A model generated the notes under the pieces. It worked only from the letters and a program-made list of their open reading frames with translations. It ran no database searches and was not told the DNA's origin. From Hesseltinella vesiculosa (Eukaryota > Mucoromycota > Mucoromycetes > Mucorales > Cunninghamellaceae), in contig MCGT01000002.1 of NCBI GenBank assembly GCA_002104935.1, positions 186,001 through 250,000 of the forward strand: DNA of 64,000 bases, in the 5' to 3' direction. Of this stretch, positions 21,276 to 32,493 are shown one piece after another; the stretch's first letter is position 1, and every line of letters starts with the position of its first letter. The position numbers and the translations under genes were made by a program.

Positions 21276-21855
21276 TGTTATTAGAATCAAGGTCAACAGT
21301 AAAAAAAATGAGGAGAAAAAGAAAAGAGGGAGAACAAAAAAAAAAGAGAGGTTGGGCTTTTTTTGCTCTGCCTGCGGGCATGCAATTTCCAAATTTGGGG
21401 GAGCCATTCTCAAAAAATAAAAACAGATCAAAAGCTTGTGCTCCCCCCTTCTTTCTCATTCAATCGTCCGACAGTCCTCGGTTTTCTTGAACGATAATCC
21501 CTTGGTATGTTAGTTGAAAACCGTCAAAAAAGCCTACTTTGGCCACGCCAACACGTATTCTCTTCAAACAATGAATAAAAAAAACACCCATCGGCAAGGA
21601 AAATTCTCTCCTTTTTTTTTTCTCTCGTCTTTTTTCAAAAAAGGGAAACCTTCTTTTTCCCATTCTTCCTTCTTTTTTGTTACATGCTCATCATTTCCTG
21701 TTCATAGAAGCACCATCCTCATTTGCTAGTTCATCCATTCTTTAAATCACCCTTGACCGTCTCATCATCTATTTTCCCCCCCTACCATCCCCACTCTTTA
21801 TCTTCACCCTTCCCACTTCTTTTTTTAACCCCGTTTTTTTCTCAATTTACTTTCC
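21276..21855. promoter_or_regulatory. Divergent promoter region, PA protein / kinase
   Basis: 580 bp between opposed start codons. The half next to the kinase is pyrimidine-rich (21740-21850), a common leader type in this window. No clear TATA. Confidence 0.45.
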
Positions 21856-23694
21856 ATGATGGTATTGTCAGGGCATTCCTTGGTTCCATGGAAAAGCGCT
21901 GAAAGCCTCAGTCAACACGGCTCACCTCTTACCCAGCCTCGTACCGTCTTGACCACCAACACCATCTTTAAAGATTATGACCCTGTCACTGGGAACAAAA
22001 TCATCAATCAGAAATATATGATCATCCGAGAAATAGGAAGAGGTGTCCATGGTAAAGTCAAACTGGCCCAGTGTTTGGATACCCAAGAACTCGTTGTAAG
22101 ATACCTATGAGTTTGGTCTCTGTCTTCTCACTCTTTCGCTAGGCTATCAAAATCGTCGACAAGCGGCTACGGAAACGGCAAATGAGCCATGCTTTTCTGC
22201 GCCCCAGTCAGCAACAGGTGCCGACTTCTATCGATGAAGAAAACGAACGAAAAATCCGTCGAGAAATAGCCATTCTCAAGAAATGTGCCCACCCACATGT
22301 CGTCCAACTCAAAGAAATCATGGAGGACCCGAAAGCAACAAAATCTATATGGGTAAGTCCACTTGTCTTTCGGCCTTGGCTTATCTCTCTTTTGACAGTG
22401 CTCGAGTATATGGACGGGGGTGAAATCGAATGGCGTGATGAAAATGAAGATCCCATTCTTGGGCTGGAAGATGCTCGTGGGATCTTTCGAGATGTTGTCA
22501 GTGGTCTGGATTATCGTAAGCCTTTGCTTGCCAAACGGAGGAGCCGAATTCATTTTTTCCCCCCTAGTGCATTATCAAGGCGTGATTCATCGTGACATCA
22601 AACCCGCCAATTTGTTGTATTCCAAAGATCATGTGGTGAAAATCTCTGACTTTGGCGTGTCCTACTTTAACAAGGTGCTGGCAGGTGACGAAGCCAGTGT
22701 GAATGCCAGCCAGCGATCGGACCAGGTGGATCGGGAATTGGCCGAGACCGCTGGCACCCCGGCTTTTTTTGCTCCCGAACTTTGTTGGGCTGGTGACAGC
22801 CGCCAGGACTATCGCCATCGCATCACCCGTGCCATTGATGTCTGGGCCTTGGGCGTCACCCTGTACTGCTTTGTCTTTGGCCGCTGTCCCTTTTTGGCCG
22901 CCACCGAATACGAGTTGTTCGAAGTCATACCTACCCAGCCGCTGTTGTTCCCGCACGCCATCGACTCTGACCTCAAAGACTTGCTAGAACGCTTACTCGA
23001 CAAGGATCCTCAGAAACGCATCACCTTGGAACAAGTCAAACATCACCCATGGGTCCTTCAAGACCTTGCCCGCCCCGATGCCTGGTTAGACGAGGCTGAT
23101 CCCCGACGATACCAAGCCGTCTGCGTCACGGATGAGGAAGTCTCACATGCCTATACAATGATGGTAATATATAGACATTATATATATCCCCCGCCCCGCC
23201 CCCCTTTTTTTTTCGCTCTTTGACTCTTTCTGGTTTGTTAGGATCGCCTGCGCAAATCCATTCACAAGCTGTCGAATTCGTTTTCCCACCTGACACATAA
23301 CTTGACCCGACGACGCGCCAAAAGCACCAGCCAGCCACACCACCCCAAGCGATCGTTCCATACCCAACCTCCTTTGATAGAAACGCCAATGAATGGCCCT
23401 GTCGGTGGCTCCCGTTCCATCGCCACGCTGACTTCCAGCCCCGCCTATCCTGCGCCCACCGATCCATGCCACCCATTGAACCGTTCCGAGCCTCATCTCC
23501 AAGATCATCCTCCCTACTTTGATCCCCACTCTTCCAACGATGATGACCTTGACGACACGACCAGTGACGATGCACAGGACCGCCCCGATTATCAACGCCA
23601 TAATTCCACTGCCTCAAGCATGTCTGGCCTGGTTATCAGCTCTCGCCATCGCCAGTCTCCCCCACCTCCTCTACCCATTGCCCAAGATCGATGA
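21856..23694 (+). CDS. CaMKK/LKB1-type Ser/Thr protein kinase (Sak1/Ssp1-like)
   Basis: Five exons, best fit 21856-22095, 22143-22356, 22399-22515, 22568-23163 and 23242-23694, give 539 residues. The kinase domain starts near residue 53 (EIGRGVHGKVKLA) and has VAIK (the lysine is split from the valine by intron 1), HRDIKPANLL, DFG, and an activation segment ending ETAGTPAFFAPE. The segment DVWALGVTLYCFVFGRCPF is diagnostic of CaMKK-like kinases. Yeast Sak1/Tos3/Elm1 and fission-yeast Ssp1 phosphorylate the AMPK (Snf1) activation loop; that role is inferred. Only a short insert lies between the catalytic lysine and helix C. The C-terminal 150 residues are disordered, Pro/Ser/His-rich. The strong GTAAGT donor at 22353 does not keep frame; donor 22357 does (see findings). 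Confidence 0.85.
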
Positions 23695-24402
23695 GCTCTC
23701 CCACTTTTTTTTTCTTTACCCTTATACCTTGCTCTTTTTTTTTTTTTTTTTTTTTCCTTAGACCACTCAACTTTTTACCTTTCCTCGAGCCCTCTTTTGT
23801 CTTATTAGAATGAAAGGAAACGGTGCCCCGATTTTTTTTTCTGTCAAGGCATTCCACAGAGCCTCTATTTTTTTCACCTCAAGAGGGAACAGGAAAAAAG
23901 TGAAATGAGCCGATACGGAGAAAGTCCTTGTGGGAAAGGACCTGCTTCTTTATCAGATTGTGTCTGCATGTGAATTCTTTTCGTGTGACCCTCTTGAAAA
24001 ACAAGTGCAACAAGCTGTCAAGGAAGAGTGAAAAGCGGGGAGATGAGGGCTGGCGTTGGCCGCTGTTCCCCGCCGGAAGATCCTCTTTTTTTTTCAATTT
24101 TGTCCATACTCTTGCTCTGAATGAAACAACTGTGAAGACTAGGAAAAAAAAAAAAAAGATCACCTGAAGCATCCTCGGAAGTGACGATCTCTTCTTATGT
24201 TTCTCATGGGTCGGCTTCGGATGTTCCCTGCCTTCCATCTGATAATAAAAAAAGGCACCCTTTGACACCCTCCCGTGTGTGCCCGCTGGCTATTTAGTAT
24301 TATTTTTTTGTTGATCCGATTCGTTCTTTTCTCTTTCCTTTTTATTGTTTGTTATCCAACCCATCTCTGTTATTTATCTATCTCTTTAATCTTCAAAACA
24401 AC
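23695..24402. other. Intergenic region
   Basis: About 700 bp of AT-rich sequence with poly-T (23737-23757) and poly-A (24145-24157) runs; it carries the promoter of the Apd1-like gene. No other feature seen. Confidence 0.5.
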
Positions 24403-25335
24403 ATGGCGTATTTGTTTCAAAAACTAAGCAATGCCATCACCGAGCCGCAAGTCGACATTGATCAGATCCCTCCATCGCAAACATTGGTGGACTGCAGCGG
24501 ATGCACAGCCGATTGCGACGACCATCCCAAATACCCTTCCTACCTCGAGCTCGACACAACCTCGGACCTACTCGGATCGATGAAACCCTACGGCCGCCAT
24601 GTCGTCATTGCCACGGGGCTGAGCGACTGGCCGGAAAAGATCGATCAAGACACTGGCAGCCTGGCCGCTGCTCTGTCCAAGGTGATCAACAACGACAAGG
24701 AATACACCACCAAGGAACCCAATGGCCGCATCTTCATCACCAACAGCTCACTCATCAATCAGCATTCCACCGTGGCCAACGGTCATGATGTCCTGCTGTT
24801 GCCTGACAATCTGTTGATTGCCAACGTGACGCCGGAATCTGCCGGTGCCTTTTTCAACACCTTTCTAAAAGGGCCTCTGCCTGCCCAACCCATCCATGTA
24901 CCCTACCTGCAACATGATCTCAAACACCGCTCTCCGTCGTCGCCTTGGACTGTACAGAAATTGCCCTACGGCTCATTGGTGATGATCTGCTCCCATCGAA
25001 AGCGAGACAAGCGATGTGGCATCACCGCCCCCATCCTTGCCCGCGAATTCGACCACTGCCTGCGTCAACGCGATATTGACGAAGCCGGCGACCAAGGCAC
25101 CGCTATCTTGATGTGCAGCCATGTCGGTGGTCACAAATTCGCCGGCAATATCATCTGTTATACCCATCAAGGCACCCGCGGCATCTGGTACGGCCGTGTC
25201 CAGCCCTGTCATTGTGAACAGATTGTCAATGAAACTATCATCAAAGGCAACATCATCAAGGAGCTCTATCGAGGTGCTATGATCCATAGCTATGGTCCCA
25301 CCGACGCCTGCCTTGCCAAACGAATCCGATGGTGA
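24403..25335 (+). CDS. Apd1/Aim32-like thioredoxin-fold [2Fe-2S] protein
   Basis: A single exon of 310 residues. The N-terminal half contains DCSGCTADC and RHVVIATGLSDWP. The C-terminal half has a CSHRKRDKRCG segment, that is C-x8-C, and about 45 residues later HVGGH, that is H-x3-H, inside CSHVGGHKFAGN, followed by GIWYGRV. Yeast Apd1 binds a [2Fe-2S] cluster with two cysteines (C-x8-C) and two histidines (H-x3-H) in a thioredoxin-like domain, and Aim32 is its mitochondrial relative (sucrase/ferredoxin-like family). All four ligands are present, so cluster binding is likely. No clear mitochondrial presequence is visible, which favours the cytosolic Apd1 type, linked in yeast to redox and metal or hydroxyurea tolerance. 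The start was chosen as the first ATG, ACATGGCG, after a TC-rich leader. Confidence 0.85.
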   Translation: MAYLFQKLSNAITEPQVDIDQIPPSQTLVDCSGCTADCDDHPKYPSYLELDTTSDLLGSMKPYGRHVVIATGLSDWPEKIDQDTGSLAAALSKVINNDKEYTTKEPNGRIFITNSSLINQHSTVANGHDVLLLPDNLLIANVTPESAGAFFNTFLKGPLPAQPIHVPYLQHDLKHRSPSSPWTVQKLPYGSLVMICSHRKRDKRCGITAPILAREFDHCLRQRDIDEAGDQGTAILMCSHVGGHKFAGNIICYTHQGTRGIWYGRVQPCHCEQIVNETIIKGNIIKELYRGAMIHSYGPTDACLAKRIRW

Positions 25336-26012
25336 TGCCTCTCCTTTTTTAGACATCCATTTCCGCTGCACATGTTACTCTCACATAAAAATATAATCTA
25401 CTTCTCTGTCGCTGTCCGCTTCAGTGATTCCCAAAGAACAGATATGGAAGAAACCCTGATCAAGGAATTTCAGAGAAGCACTGCACATGGGAAAAAAAAA
25501 AAAAGCGGGTGCTTTTACCAAAAAGGCATTCTCTTATTGGAGAAGGCAACTTTTTTTTTGCTGTACAACCTTCCAACACTCCCACACCCAACCGTTCTTT
25601 TTTTTTTTTTTTCCAGGTCATGCGTAGGCGGACCCATAAAATGGCACATGGTGAAAGCTTCTTTTTTCAAGGGGGTGCTCCCTATTGAAAACAAACAAAA
25701 AGCAACTGGATGGAGTCTGAAATGTACAAGGAGAACCAGGGGGGAATTCCCCTGAAAAAGTGGCAGGCTCAATGGTCTTTCTCTATCCTAAAAAAAGAGC
25801 CCATCCATTTTGATCACCCGGATTTGCCTAAATGTCAAGGATCGGGTCCCCCGGAATGGGTGAAAGTGGCCTGGGGTAGTAGACAATGCAAAAAAAAAAA
25901 ACTGCCATTTTTGGAGCTCCGTACCTTCTCACTCTTATAAAAGCAGAGCCTCTTCCCTACTTTTTTTTTATTTTTTATTCTGCTCTCTTTCGACCTTTTT
26001 TGCTATAAAAAT
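25336..26012. other. Intergenic region with a strong TATA box
   Basis: AT-rich sequence with poly-A and poly-T runs. The only element I recognise is the TATA box at 25936 upstream of the small gene at 26013. Confidence 0.5.
25936..25943 (+). promoter_or_regulatory. TATA box of the small gene at 26013
   Basis: TATAAAAG, 70 bp upstream of the ATG, followed by a pyrimidine-rich leader. This is a well-placed core promoter and supports the neighbouring short frame as a real gene. Confidence 0.55.
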
Positions 26013-26270
26013 ATGGTGATGGACACTCGACTTCAACAACGCTCCTCCCTTCCTTCTGTGGTAAAACAATGGTTACAGCTGATGGCCAATCATCCTTCCA
26101 ACAGTGAACCACGAGACCCTCGTCGGCGCCGCCACTCCTCCAGCGTGTTTGAAACCACCTATTATTCTTTCCCAGACTATGAAACTTGCTGCAATGCGTC
26201 CGAAGACCACACTTCCAATCCTTCTTCTGAGAAAGCCAACTGCAATCTCTCCTCTCCTTATCTTTATTAG
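26013..26270 (+). CDS. Small hypothetical protein, 85 aa
   Basis: An intronless 85-residue frame. It begins MVMDTRLQQRSSLPSVVKQW and has a basic, phosphorylatable-looking RRRRHSSSVFETTYYS patch at about residues 37-52. The C-terminal third is rich in Asn, Ser and Cys. No membrane segment, signal peptide or known domain. Support for reality is positional: a TATA box 70 bp upstream, a CT-rich leader, an A-rich Kozak context, and AT-rich 3' flank with no competing frame. I do not recognise a family. Confidence 0.45.
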   Translation: MVMDTRLQQRSSLPSVVKQWLQLMANHPSNSEPRDPRRRRHSSSVFETTYYSFPDYETCCNASEDHTSNPSSEKANCNLSSPYLY

Positions 26271-27004
26271 TTCTTTTTTTTTTCCATGTTTTCTGTAGAT
26301 ATCACCCATACCCTCTTATTGCATCCTCTTTGCCCCTTCCATTTTGATCTTATGGGGCTTTCCATCTTCCTGCCAACTTCATGCTTGTCTCCTGTATTTA
26401 TTTTTCTATTTTTGCATTTATGATTCGTTTTATCTATGTTTATTGTGTTCATGTATCTAGTGTTTTTTATATAAACCCTTTTTTTTTTTTTTTGTGCTCG
26501 ATGAAAGCGGAGATTCGATTGCTTTGACTCACAAGTTGACATGCGGGTGAAAGCTTTTCATTTGGATTGGGGCATACAGTAACGGCTTTTCCTTTTCGAG
26601 GTGCTTGCTTGACGAGGCATTCAAGGGCCCTCGGCCTCCTTTTTCCTTCTCCTTTTCTTTTGCTCGTGCAGCAAGTCTAAACTGTGTGCTAATTGGACGA
26701 GCCATTGGCTTGCTTTTTTTTTTTATTTTAAATGGCTGCAATTCAGCCAAAGGGTCGCATTGTGAGGTTAGTTATCTGTTTCACCTTGGCTGCTACTGCG
26801 AGCCTCCTTATTTTAATGTCAATTTCTAATTGAGGTGACGTGAAAAAAAGGAGGCTTCTTCAAGACGAGCTTCCCAAATGGATCAAAGAACAGTGGCTTC
26901 CAAATTTGGGCAAAAATTCTACCCTTTTCCAGGCAAGGCAATTCATTTTCTTCTCTTTTTCCTCTTTTCTTTTTTGTTGCCTATTCTTTAAAATCTTCTC
27001 CATC
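26271..27004. other. Intergenic region
   Basis: AT-rich 3' flank of the small gene and the promoter of the first reductase. Pyrimidine-rich just before 27005. Nothing else recognised. Confidence 0.5.
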
Positions 27005-28391
27005 ATGGGCGCTCCTGTTGTTCTTGTTACTGGCTGTACAGATGGTGGCATTGGTAGGACCACTTTTTTTTTGCTCAATCCCCGCCGGCACTCACACCCT
27101 CTCTTTATTGAATGGCAGGGCATTTTTTATGCAAAGAGTTTGTGGCTCAAGGATGCCGTGTATTTGCGACAGCTCGACGTCTTGAGGCGATGGATGCTCT
27201 GGAAGGTAAATCAAACACATGTTAGGAAATCTATCTCCTCAATCCCCCTTTTTCATAGGTTGTGAAAAGCTTATGCTGGATGTCAATGACTCTGCATCCG
27301 TGAACGCTTGTGTCAAGGCAAGGCAGAAAGACTCCTATTCCATCTCTTTCTTCTGACAACTTCCATGATTTTTCCATTTAGGAAGTGACAGCTGCAGCTG
27401 GTCAAATTGGTAAGCCAGCTAGTTCTCTGCTAGGGTCCTCATCTAACTCTCCCTTTTTCATTAGACATTCTTGTCAATAATGCTGGTGTACCGTAAGTGA
27501 AAGGGTGACGCGCTGAGGAGTTAAAAAACGCATGGGCTTAGCGGCACCCCCCTCTTCTTCTTCTGGACACCCACTTGTGCCAGGGCTGTAGGCACACTGT
27601 TGGATATTGACATGGATGTGGCAAGACGTTGTATGGAAACCAATGTGTTTGGAGTGCTCGCCATGTGTCGTGCTGTAGGCCAGCAAATGGCCAAACGAGG
27701 CTCAGGCAAGATCATCAATGTCGGAGTAAGCTTCGGTCCTCGTGCTTCACCCTCCGTCGAGAACAGCCCCCTCATTTATTTTCTTTTTCATGGAGTAGAG
27801 CGTAGTAGGTTATTGTGCTACTCCTTACACTGGCATTTATGGTATGTCCAAGGCTGCCTTGCATTCAATGACCGACGTCTTGCGTCTGGAATTGGCCCCG
27901 TTCAATGTGCAGGTGTCGGTGTTAGCTCCAGGTCAGCCTCTTTATAAAGGAGCGGCATTTGCCATCTTTTTGATCTGGCGAACTCATTCCTCCTTTTCTT
28001 TTCTTTTTTTTTTTTGACACAGGTGCTGTCACGTCCAATTTCGGAAAGGCGGCTGTCAATACTGTGACCGTGCCTGAAACTTCGCTTTATAAATCCATTG
28101 CCCAACACATCATTGATCGAGCCGAGATGTCCCAAGGTAAATTGGCCAAGGGTATATCCAAACGTTCTCACCCTTTTTTAATCTCAAGCTCCTGGAGCAT
28201 CCACACCCACGGATGAATTTGCGCAGTATGTTGTGCAAAGAGTGCTTGAGCCCTACCCACCCAGTTACATCACGGCCGGGGCCAAATCAACCATGTTCTT
28301 GGCCTTTTACTACTTGCCTACAGCTGTAAAGGACTATCTCCTATCAAAGAAGCTGGGTCTGCATGATCTGATCCCTACCTTTGGCCAATAA
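27005..28391 (+). CDS. AYR1-like short-chain dehydrogenase/reductase, copy 1
   Basis: Nine exons (27005-27053, 27119-27205, 27259-27317, 27382-27409, 27465-27492, 27584-27725, 27799-27931, 28023-28136, 28189-28391) give 280 residues. The NAD(P) loop is VTGCTDGGIG, followed by the basic ATARR that favours NADPH. Then come DILVNNAG, the catalytic serine in INVGSVVGY, and Y-x3-K in IYGMSKAALHSM. The hydrophobic C-terminus (LAFYYLPTAVKDYLLSKKLGL) matches Ayr1, the yeast NADPH-dependent 1-acyl-dihydroxyacetone-phosphate reductase of lipid droplets and ER. The substrate is inferred from the family. It is the upstream member of a head-to-tail pair with 28552-29903. Intron 3 (27318-27381) has a GC donor where the paralogue has GT, and two exons are only 28 nt. 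Confidence 0.85.
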
Positions 28392-28551
28392 CCCAATCGT
28401 CATCAATTAACCTTTGTGTGGCACAGACCCAATAAAAGAAACGCCGGGGCGTAGCAGCTGACTCACCACGAAACAAAGAGCGCTCTCTATTTCAAGGTCT
28501 TGCCTTTTCTTTTCTCCTTGTTCTTGTTCCTATATTTTATTCCATCAAAAC

Positions 28552-29903
28552 ATGGTTCAACAGGTTGTCTTGGTAACAGGCTGCACACGTGGTGGCATTG
28601 GTGAGCATTGAGCGAAATAAAAGTCATGATGGTACTTATGAGCATCTCTTGCCTCCTTTTTTTTTTTGCCAGGGTATTACATTAGCAAATCATTTGCTAA
28701 ACGTGGCTACAAGGTGTATGCTACGGCTCGACGCATCGACAGCATGGAAGGTCTTGAAGGTAAGGGGAGACTGTATCTGATCTGGGCATTAGCAATGAGC
28801 TCGAAATTAACAATGGTCGCGACTTTTTTTTTTTTTGCAGAATGTGAAAAGCTTGTGTTGGATGTTCTACAAACAGAGCAGATTAATGCTGTTGTCAAGG
28901 TAATCCCGCCTGTCAAACCGAACACAATGATTGTCCTTCTTTGAGCGAACCTTTTTTTATTATTTTTTGCTAGGAAATCATCGATAAAGAAGGCCGAATC
29001 GACGTATTGTTTAACAATGCTGGTTCGCCGTAAGATGTCCCTGTCTAACACGTGAAAAAAGTCAGCGTGCTTAGGATTTACTCATATTTTTTTTTCCTTT
29101 TTTGTTCAAAGCATGGTGGCTCCTCTTGCTGATCTGCCTAGAGAAAATGCAAGTCGTTGTTTGGATATAAATGTTCTGGGACCTTTGATGCTGGCTCGCG
29201 CCGTTGCTCCTCACATGGCCAAGCAAGGGTCTGGCAAGATCGTCAACGTTGGGTAATAGACCGGAAAAAATATCGGCTGGGCGAACGGCTTTCTCACCCC
29301 ACCTTTTTTTCTTCAACAAATCTGTAGCTCCGTGGCTGGCTACAATGGTCTACCTTTTGCAGGCATGTACGCCGCCAGCAAGGCTGCTTTGCACGCCATG
29401 TCAGACGTATTACGGATGGAGTTAGCTCCTTTTGGTATCTACGTGACCGTAGTGGCTCCAGGTAAAAAATCAAAAAGGGATCTTTCATGGGCCATAAACC
29501 CTTATTCTTTTCATGTGACGTCAACTAGGTGCTATCCGTAGCAACATTGGTGCCAATTCAGAACAATCAATGGTCCTGCCAAGCACTTCTTTGTACCAAT
29601 CCGCTGCCGAATATGTGAGGCGTCGAGCAGTGTTCTCTCAAGGTAAGACTAGACGCCCAAGTCACGCATTTTGTTTTTGTTGATGTTTGCTTTTTTTATG
29701 CAGGGTCTAGTTCCACCCCCACTGATGTCTTTGCTGAGATTGTTGTCAACAAAGTGGTGCGCCGTCGCCCTCCTCGCTATATCACGGCCGGCACGGGTGC
29801 CTGGATTGCCTTGATTTTATACTATGTACCGTGCTTTATCAAGGACTTTCTGCTCTCCAAGAAGTTTGGCCTTGATCATGTCAAAGCCATCAAATCTGAA
29901 TAA
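28552..29903 (+). CDS. AYR1-like short-chain dehydrogenase/reductase, copy 2
   Basis: Eight exons (28552-28600, 28673-28759, 28841-28899, 28974-29029, 29112-29252, 29328-29461, 29529-29642, 29704-29903) give 279 residues. It has the NADPH-binding VTGCTRGGIG and ATARR, DVLFNNAG, the SVAGY serine and Y-x3-K in MYAASKAALHAM. The C-terminus KDFLLSKKFGL is the same type as its neighbour. Exon lengths and phases match copy 1 almost exactly (49, 87 and 59 nt first; 114 nt near the end), showing a tandem duplication. The intron after GQIG|D in copy 1 is absent here, so exon 4 (56 nt) equals copy 1 exons 4 plus 5 (28 + 28 nt). The expected role is lipid-precursor reduction at ER or lipid droplets, as for Ayr1; divergence between the copies suggests separate substrates or regulation. 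Confidence 0.85.
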
Positions 29904-31766
29904 ACAAAGCTTTTAAATTTTTAGATGCGTAGAAGAAAAGAACGTGGTCCTTTGTTTACAGCGTTTTGTTTGCTGCGGGTGCTCGATCGAGATCATTTGA
30001 CCTTCACGCACACCTTTTTTTTTTTTACTTTTTCAGGTTGTTCTTTGGGTTTCCTCCTGGCTGTCCAAAGTCCAGCAGATGCAAACAAACAATTTGCCAC
30101 TTTTTGGAATACATCATCACCACTTTTTTCCCCTTCTCCTGGACGCTCCAGGTATTGGCTGTTGTTCCTATGGTCTTGGTCACGAGCTTTGGGGTGTTGA
30201 TAGGCTTGCGCCAACGTCTCTTTGGTCTTGATCTACAGGCGGGGGCAGGTAGGCATATTCCATGGCACCTTGCCATCACAAGGGGAGACTCTAGCCCCAG
30301 GACTTTGCCGCACAGTGAGAGGGAAAATCTGGCCACAGTCAACAAAAATCCGAGGCGTCTATTTGCAAAAGTAGCCAACGGGATTCTTGGGAGGGAAGCA
30401 GCCATACCCATTCCAAATTTCATAGACCAAGCTTAGGGTGGAGCGCAAAAATGATTAAAACCACAAGCCTCCTTGGCACCATATCTGTGGGCTAGGGTTC
30501 AGTCATCCCCAAGTCAAAGTATGAGCAGGCTTTCCACCTGTCACGTTTTGGAGCAATGCCCAGTCCAAAATTCAAATTCTCCCCGTAAACGCGTGGGCGG
30601 CTCCCCTCAATAAGTTACGTACATACATAATGCACATGCTTAAAGATATGTGTGTCTTGATTTCGTTTACTGTGTACATAAATGGAAACATGCCGTCTAG
30701 CAGTATCACCAACTTTACCGAAAGGTTGAAAAAAAATTAACATTAGCAGGCAGGGGTGAGCGGGAAATAAACGACGGCAGAGAAAGGTGAGAGATTACCA
30801 GGCGCGGATAATGTTCCATCACATGCTGGTGTTTTATCTATGTGGGATGAAGGCAATGGGAATGATAGAAAAAAATAAAGCAAATGCCATGGTGCATGAA
30901 ATTGGTGTCGAAGGAAAAGAAAAACGAGAAAAAGAGGTTGCTATGACGACCGAGAAATGTCCAATTTGGAAGGCAAGAGTGAAGCATGCATGGTGTTGAC
31001 CATGTGAAAATAAAACGAAACATTCCCACCCCAACAAAAGCCTACATGGTATCTGGCACTGCTCTGGTCAATTAAGTAGCAATGCGCAGCAATAAAAAAC
31101 GCTGGACGTGCGATATCTCTTTCCTGCCCACTATCGCGTCATTGACTTAGGCAAAGGGTGACAGTGCCCAAAAAAAAAAAAAAGGAATGCTTGAGCAGCA
31201 GTAAAAAAGCACTGAGGTGCCCTGTGCCAAGTCAATCGTGTGGCGGTGCGCAGCAAAAAAAAAAGCGTCAAAAAAAAGTGATGCTTGTGCAGCAAATAAA
31301 AGAAAACATAGGAGGCAACAATGCTCTCCTAGAAAAATCCTGGAAGGCGCAAATGCTGCCCCCAAAAAAAGAAAGCCTACATAAATCACTTTGATGAAGC
31401 CAAGGCATGTTGTTTTTCGAACAAAGTGCAGTCAAATGCTTCTGAGTAGCTTTTTTTTCAAAAATGATATCGCCAGGGTACGCGCAAAGTAATTCATTTT
31501 CAACCAACAGGATCCACGGGACATGCGTTAAAAAAGACAAAGTCCAAAAACAAAATACGGCGACAGACAACAGGGACAGCGAGCCCAAGGGCGAAAAAAT
31601 ATCCATATTTAGACATGGCCAAAAAAGTGGCAATTTTAAGTAAATACTTACTTTCCTTCAAAGGGAATGAAAATAATTGCCACAGAATGGTGACTGGCGA
31701 TAAAAAAAAAAGTAAACAGCTCTCAATTTTATTGCTTAAAGTGCACAAAGAAAAAGGAGATAATCA
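29904..31766. other. Long intergenic stretch, no convincing gene
   Basis: About 1.9 kb. The longest open frames (for example 29966-30436) are poly-Phe-rich at the start, lack usable splice sites and show no family motif. A-rich runs with AGCAG/GCAGC words occur near 31165-31300, low-complexity rather than a defined repeat. Possibly an undetected lineage-specific transcript; I see nothing I can support. Confidence 0.5.
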
Positions 31767-32493
31767 CTAGTCCTCTTTGAATGAGGGAAGCAACGATGGG
31801 AGGCATGATAAGGATGGGTCGTTGGGTGGCGAAGAATACCAAGTCGGTCGTTGCTTTTTGGTGAGACGGTGTGGTTTGATGGCAGCGGCAGGGCGACTGT
31901 GTTTTGAGCCGAGAGACGCGCGCTTATCCTTACACAAATCCATCTGGTTGTTGACAATAGCGCTGATTGAACAAAGCTGATCCTTCAGAGCAAGAAGGGC
32001 GTCAAGGGTATCGGAAAAGCGACGAAGAGATGCTGAAGAACGTGGGTATTGGAGGCGATAGCGCGGCAAGGCAACGTATAGGCCATATTGGTCAAGTTGG
32101 ATAGATGACATGGAGCCTTGAAAGCCGTCCAGTTGAATGATCACACCCATCATGGCATTAGCGGCTTGTTGCTCGAATGATGTGTTCAACAGGTTATCCA
32201 AAATATCCTTTCCTTCGCGCAGAAGCTTTGCATTGTCGTTGATAGTTTGTCGTCGTGGCTGTCGTCACGGGCTGCCTCTACTGCAGCAATGTCTATCATC
32301 TTGGATGTGTGGTGGCAGTCATTGACAAAACGAATGTCGATCTTGAACGCAATGGGGTGGTGATGGCCATTTAATGCTGTGTCCGTTTGTTGGCGGCCGT
32401 GGCCGCATTGCTCGTTTCCGCAATCCTTGCTGGGATGGACGTGCCACTGAATAAAAGGTCAAACAGCGGTAGCCACAACTTAAAGGCTACATC
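31767..32493 (-). pseudogene. Downstream coding-like remnant of the 33570 gene
   Basis: Past the TAG of the neighbouring 311-residue frame, the same frame stays open for about 40 residues (AFKLWLPLFDLLFSGTSIPA). Another frame then reads CGHGRQQTDTALNG and KIDIRFVNDCHHTSKMIDIAA. With a possible intron (donor GTAGAG, acceptor CAAAG) this leads into a clean final frame (about 32230-31767) reading LLREGKDILDNLL, then SSIQLDQYGLYVALPRYRLQ and a basic tail. The pieces look like protein but have no start of their own and do not join without a stop or frameshift. Either the gene is decaying, or sequence errors or an unusual intron are hiding one longer gene. No family recognised. Confidence 0.4.

Noticed and set aside
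23126..23617. Long minus-strand frames opposite the kinase C-terminus
   Set aside because: They are shadows of the GC-rich disordered tail of the kinase; no promoter or splice support.
29966..30436. 156-codon frame between the reductases and 31.7 kb
   Set aside because: Begins with a poly-Phe run from a poly-T tract, has no family resemblance and no good splice sites.
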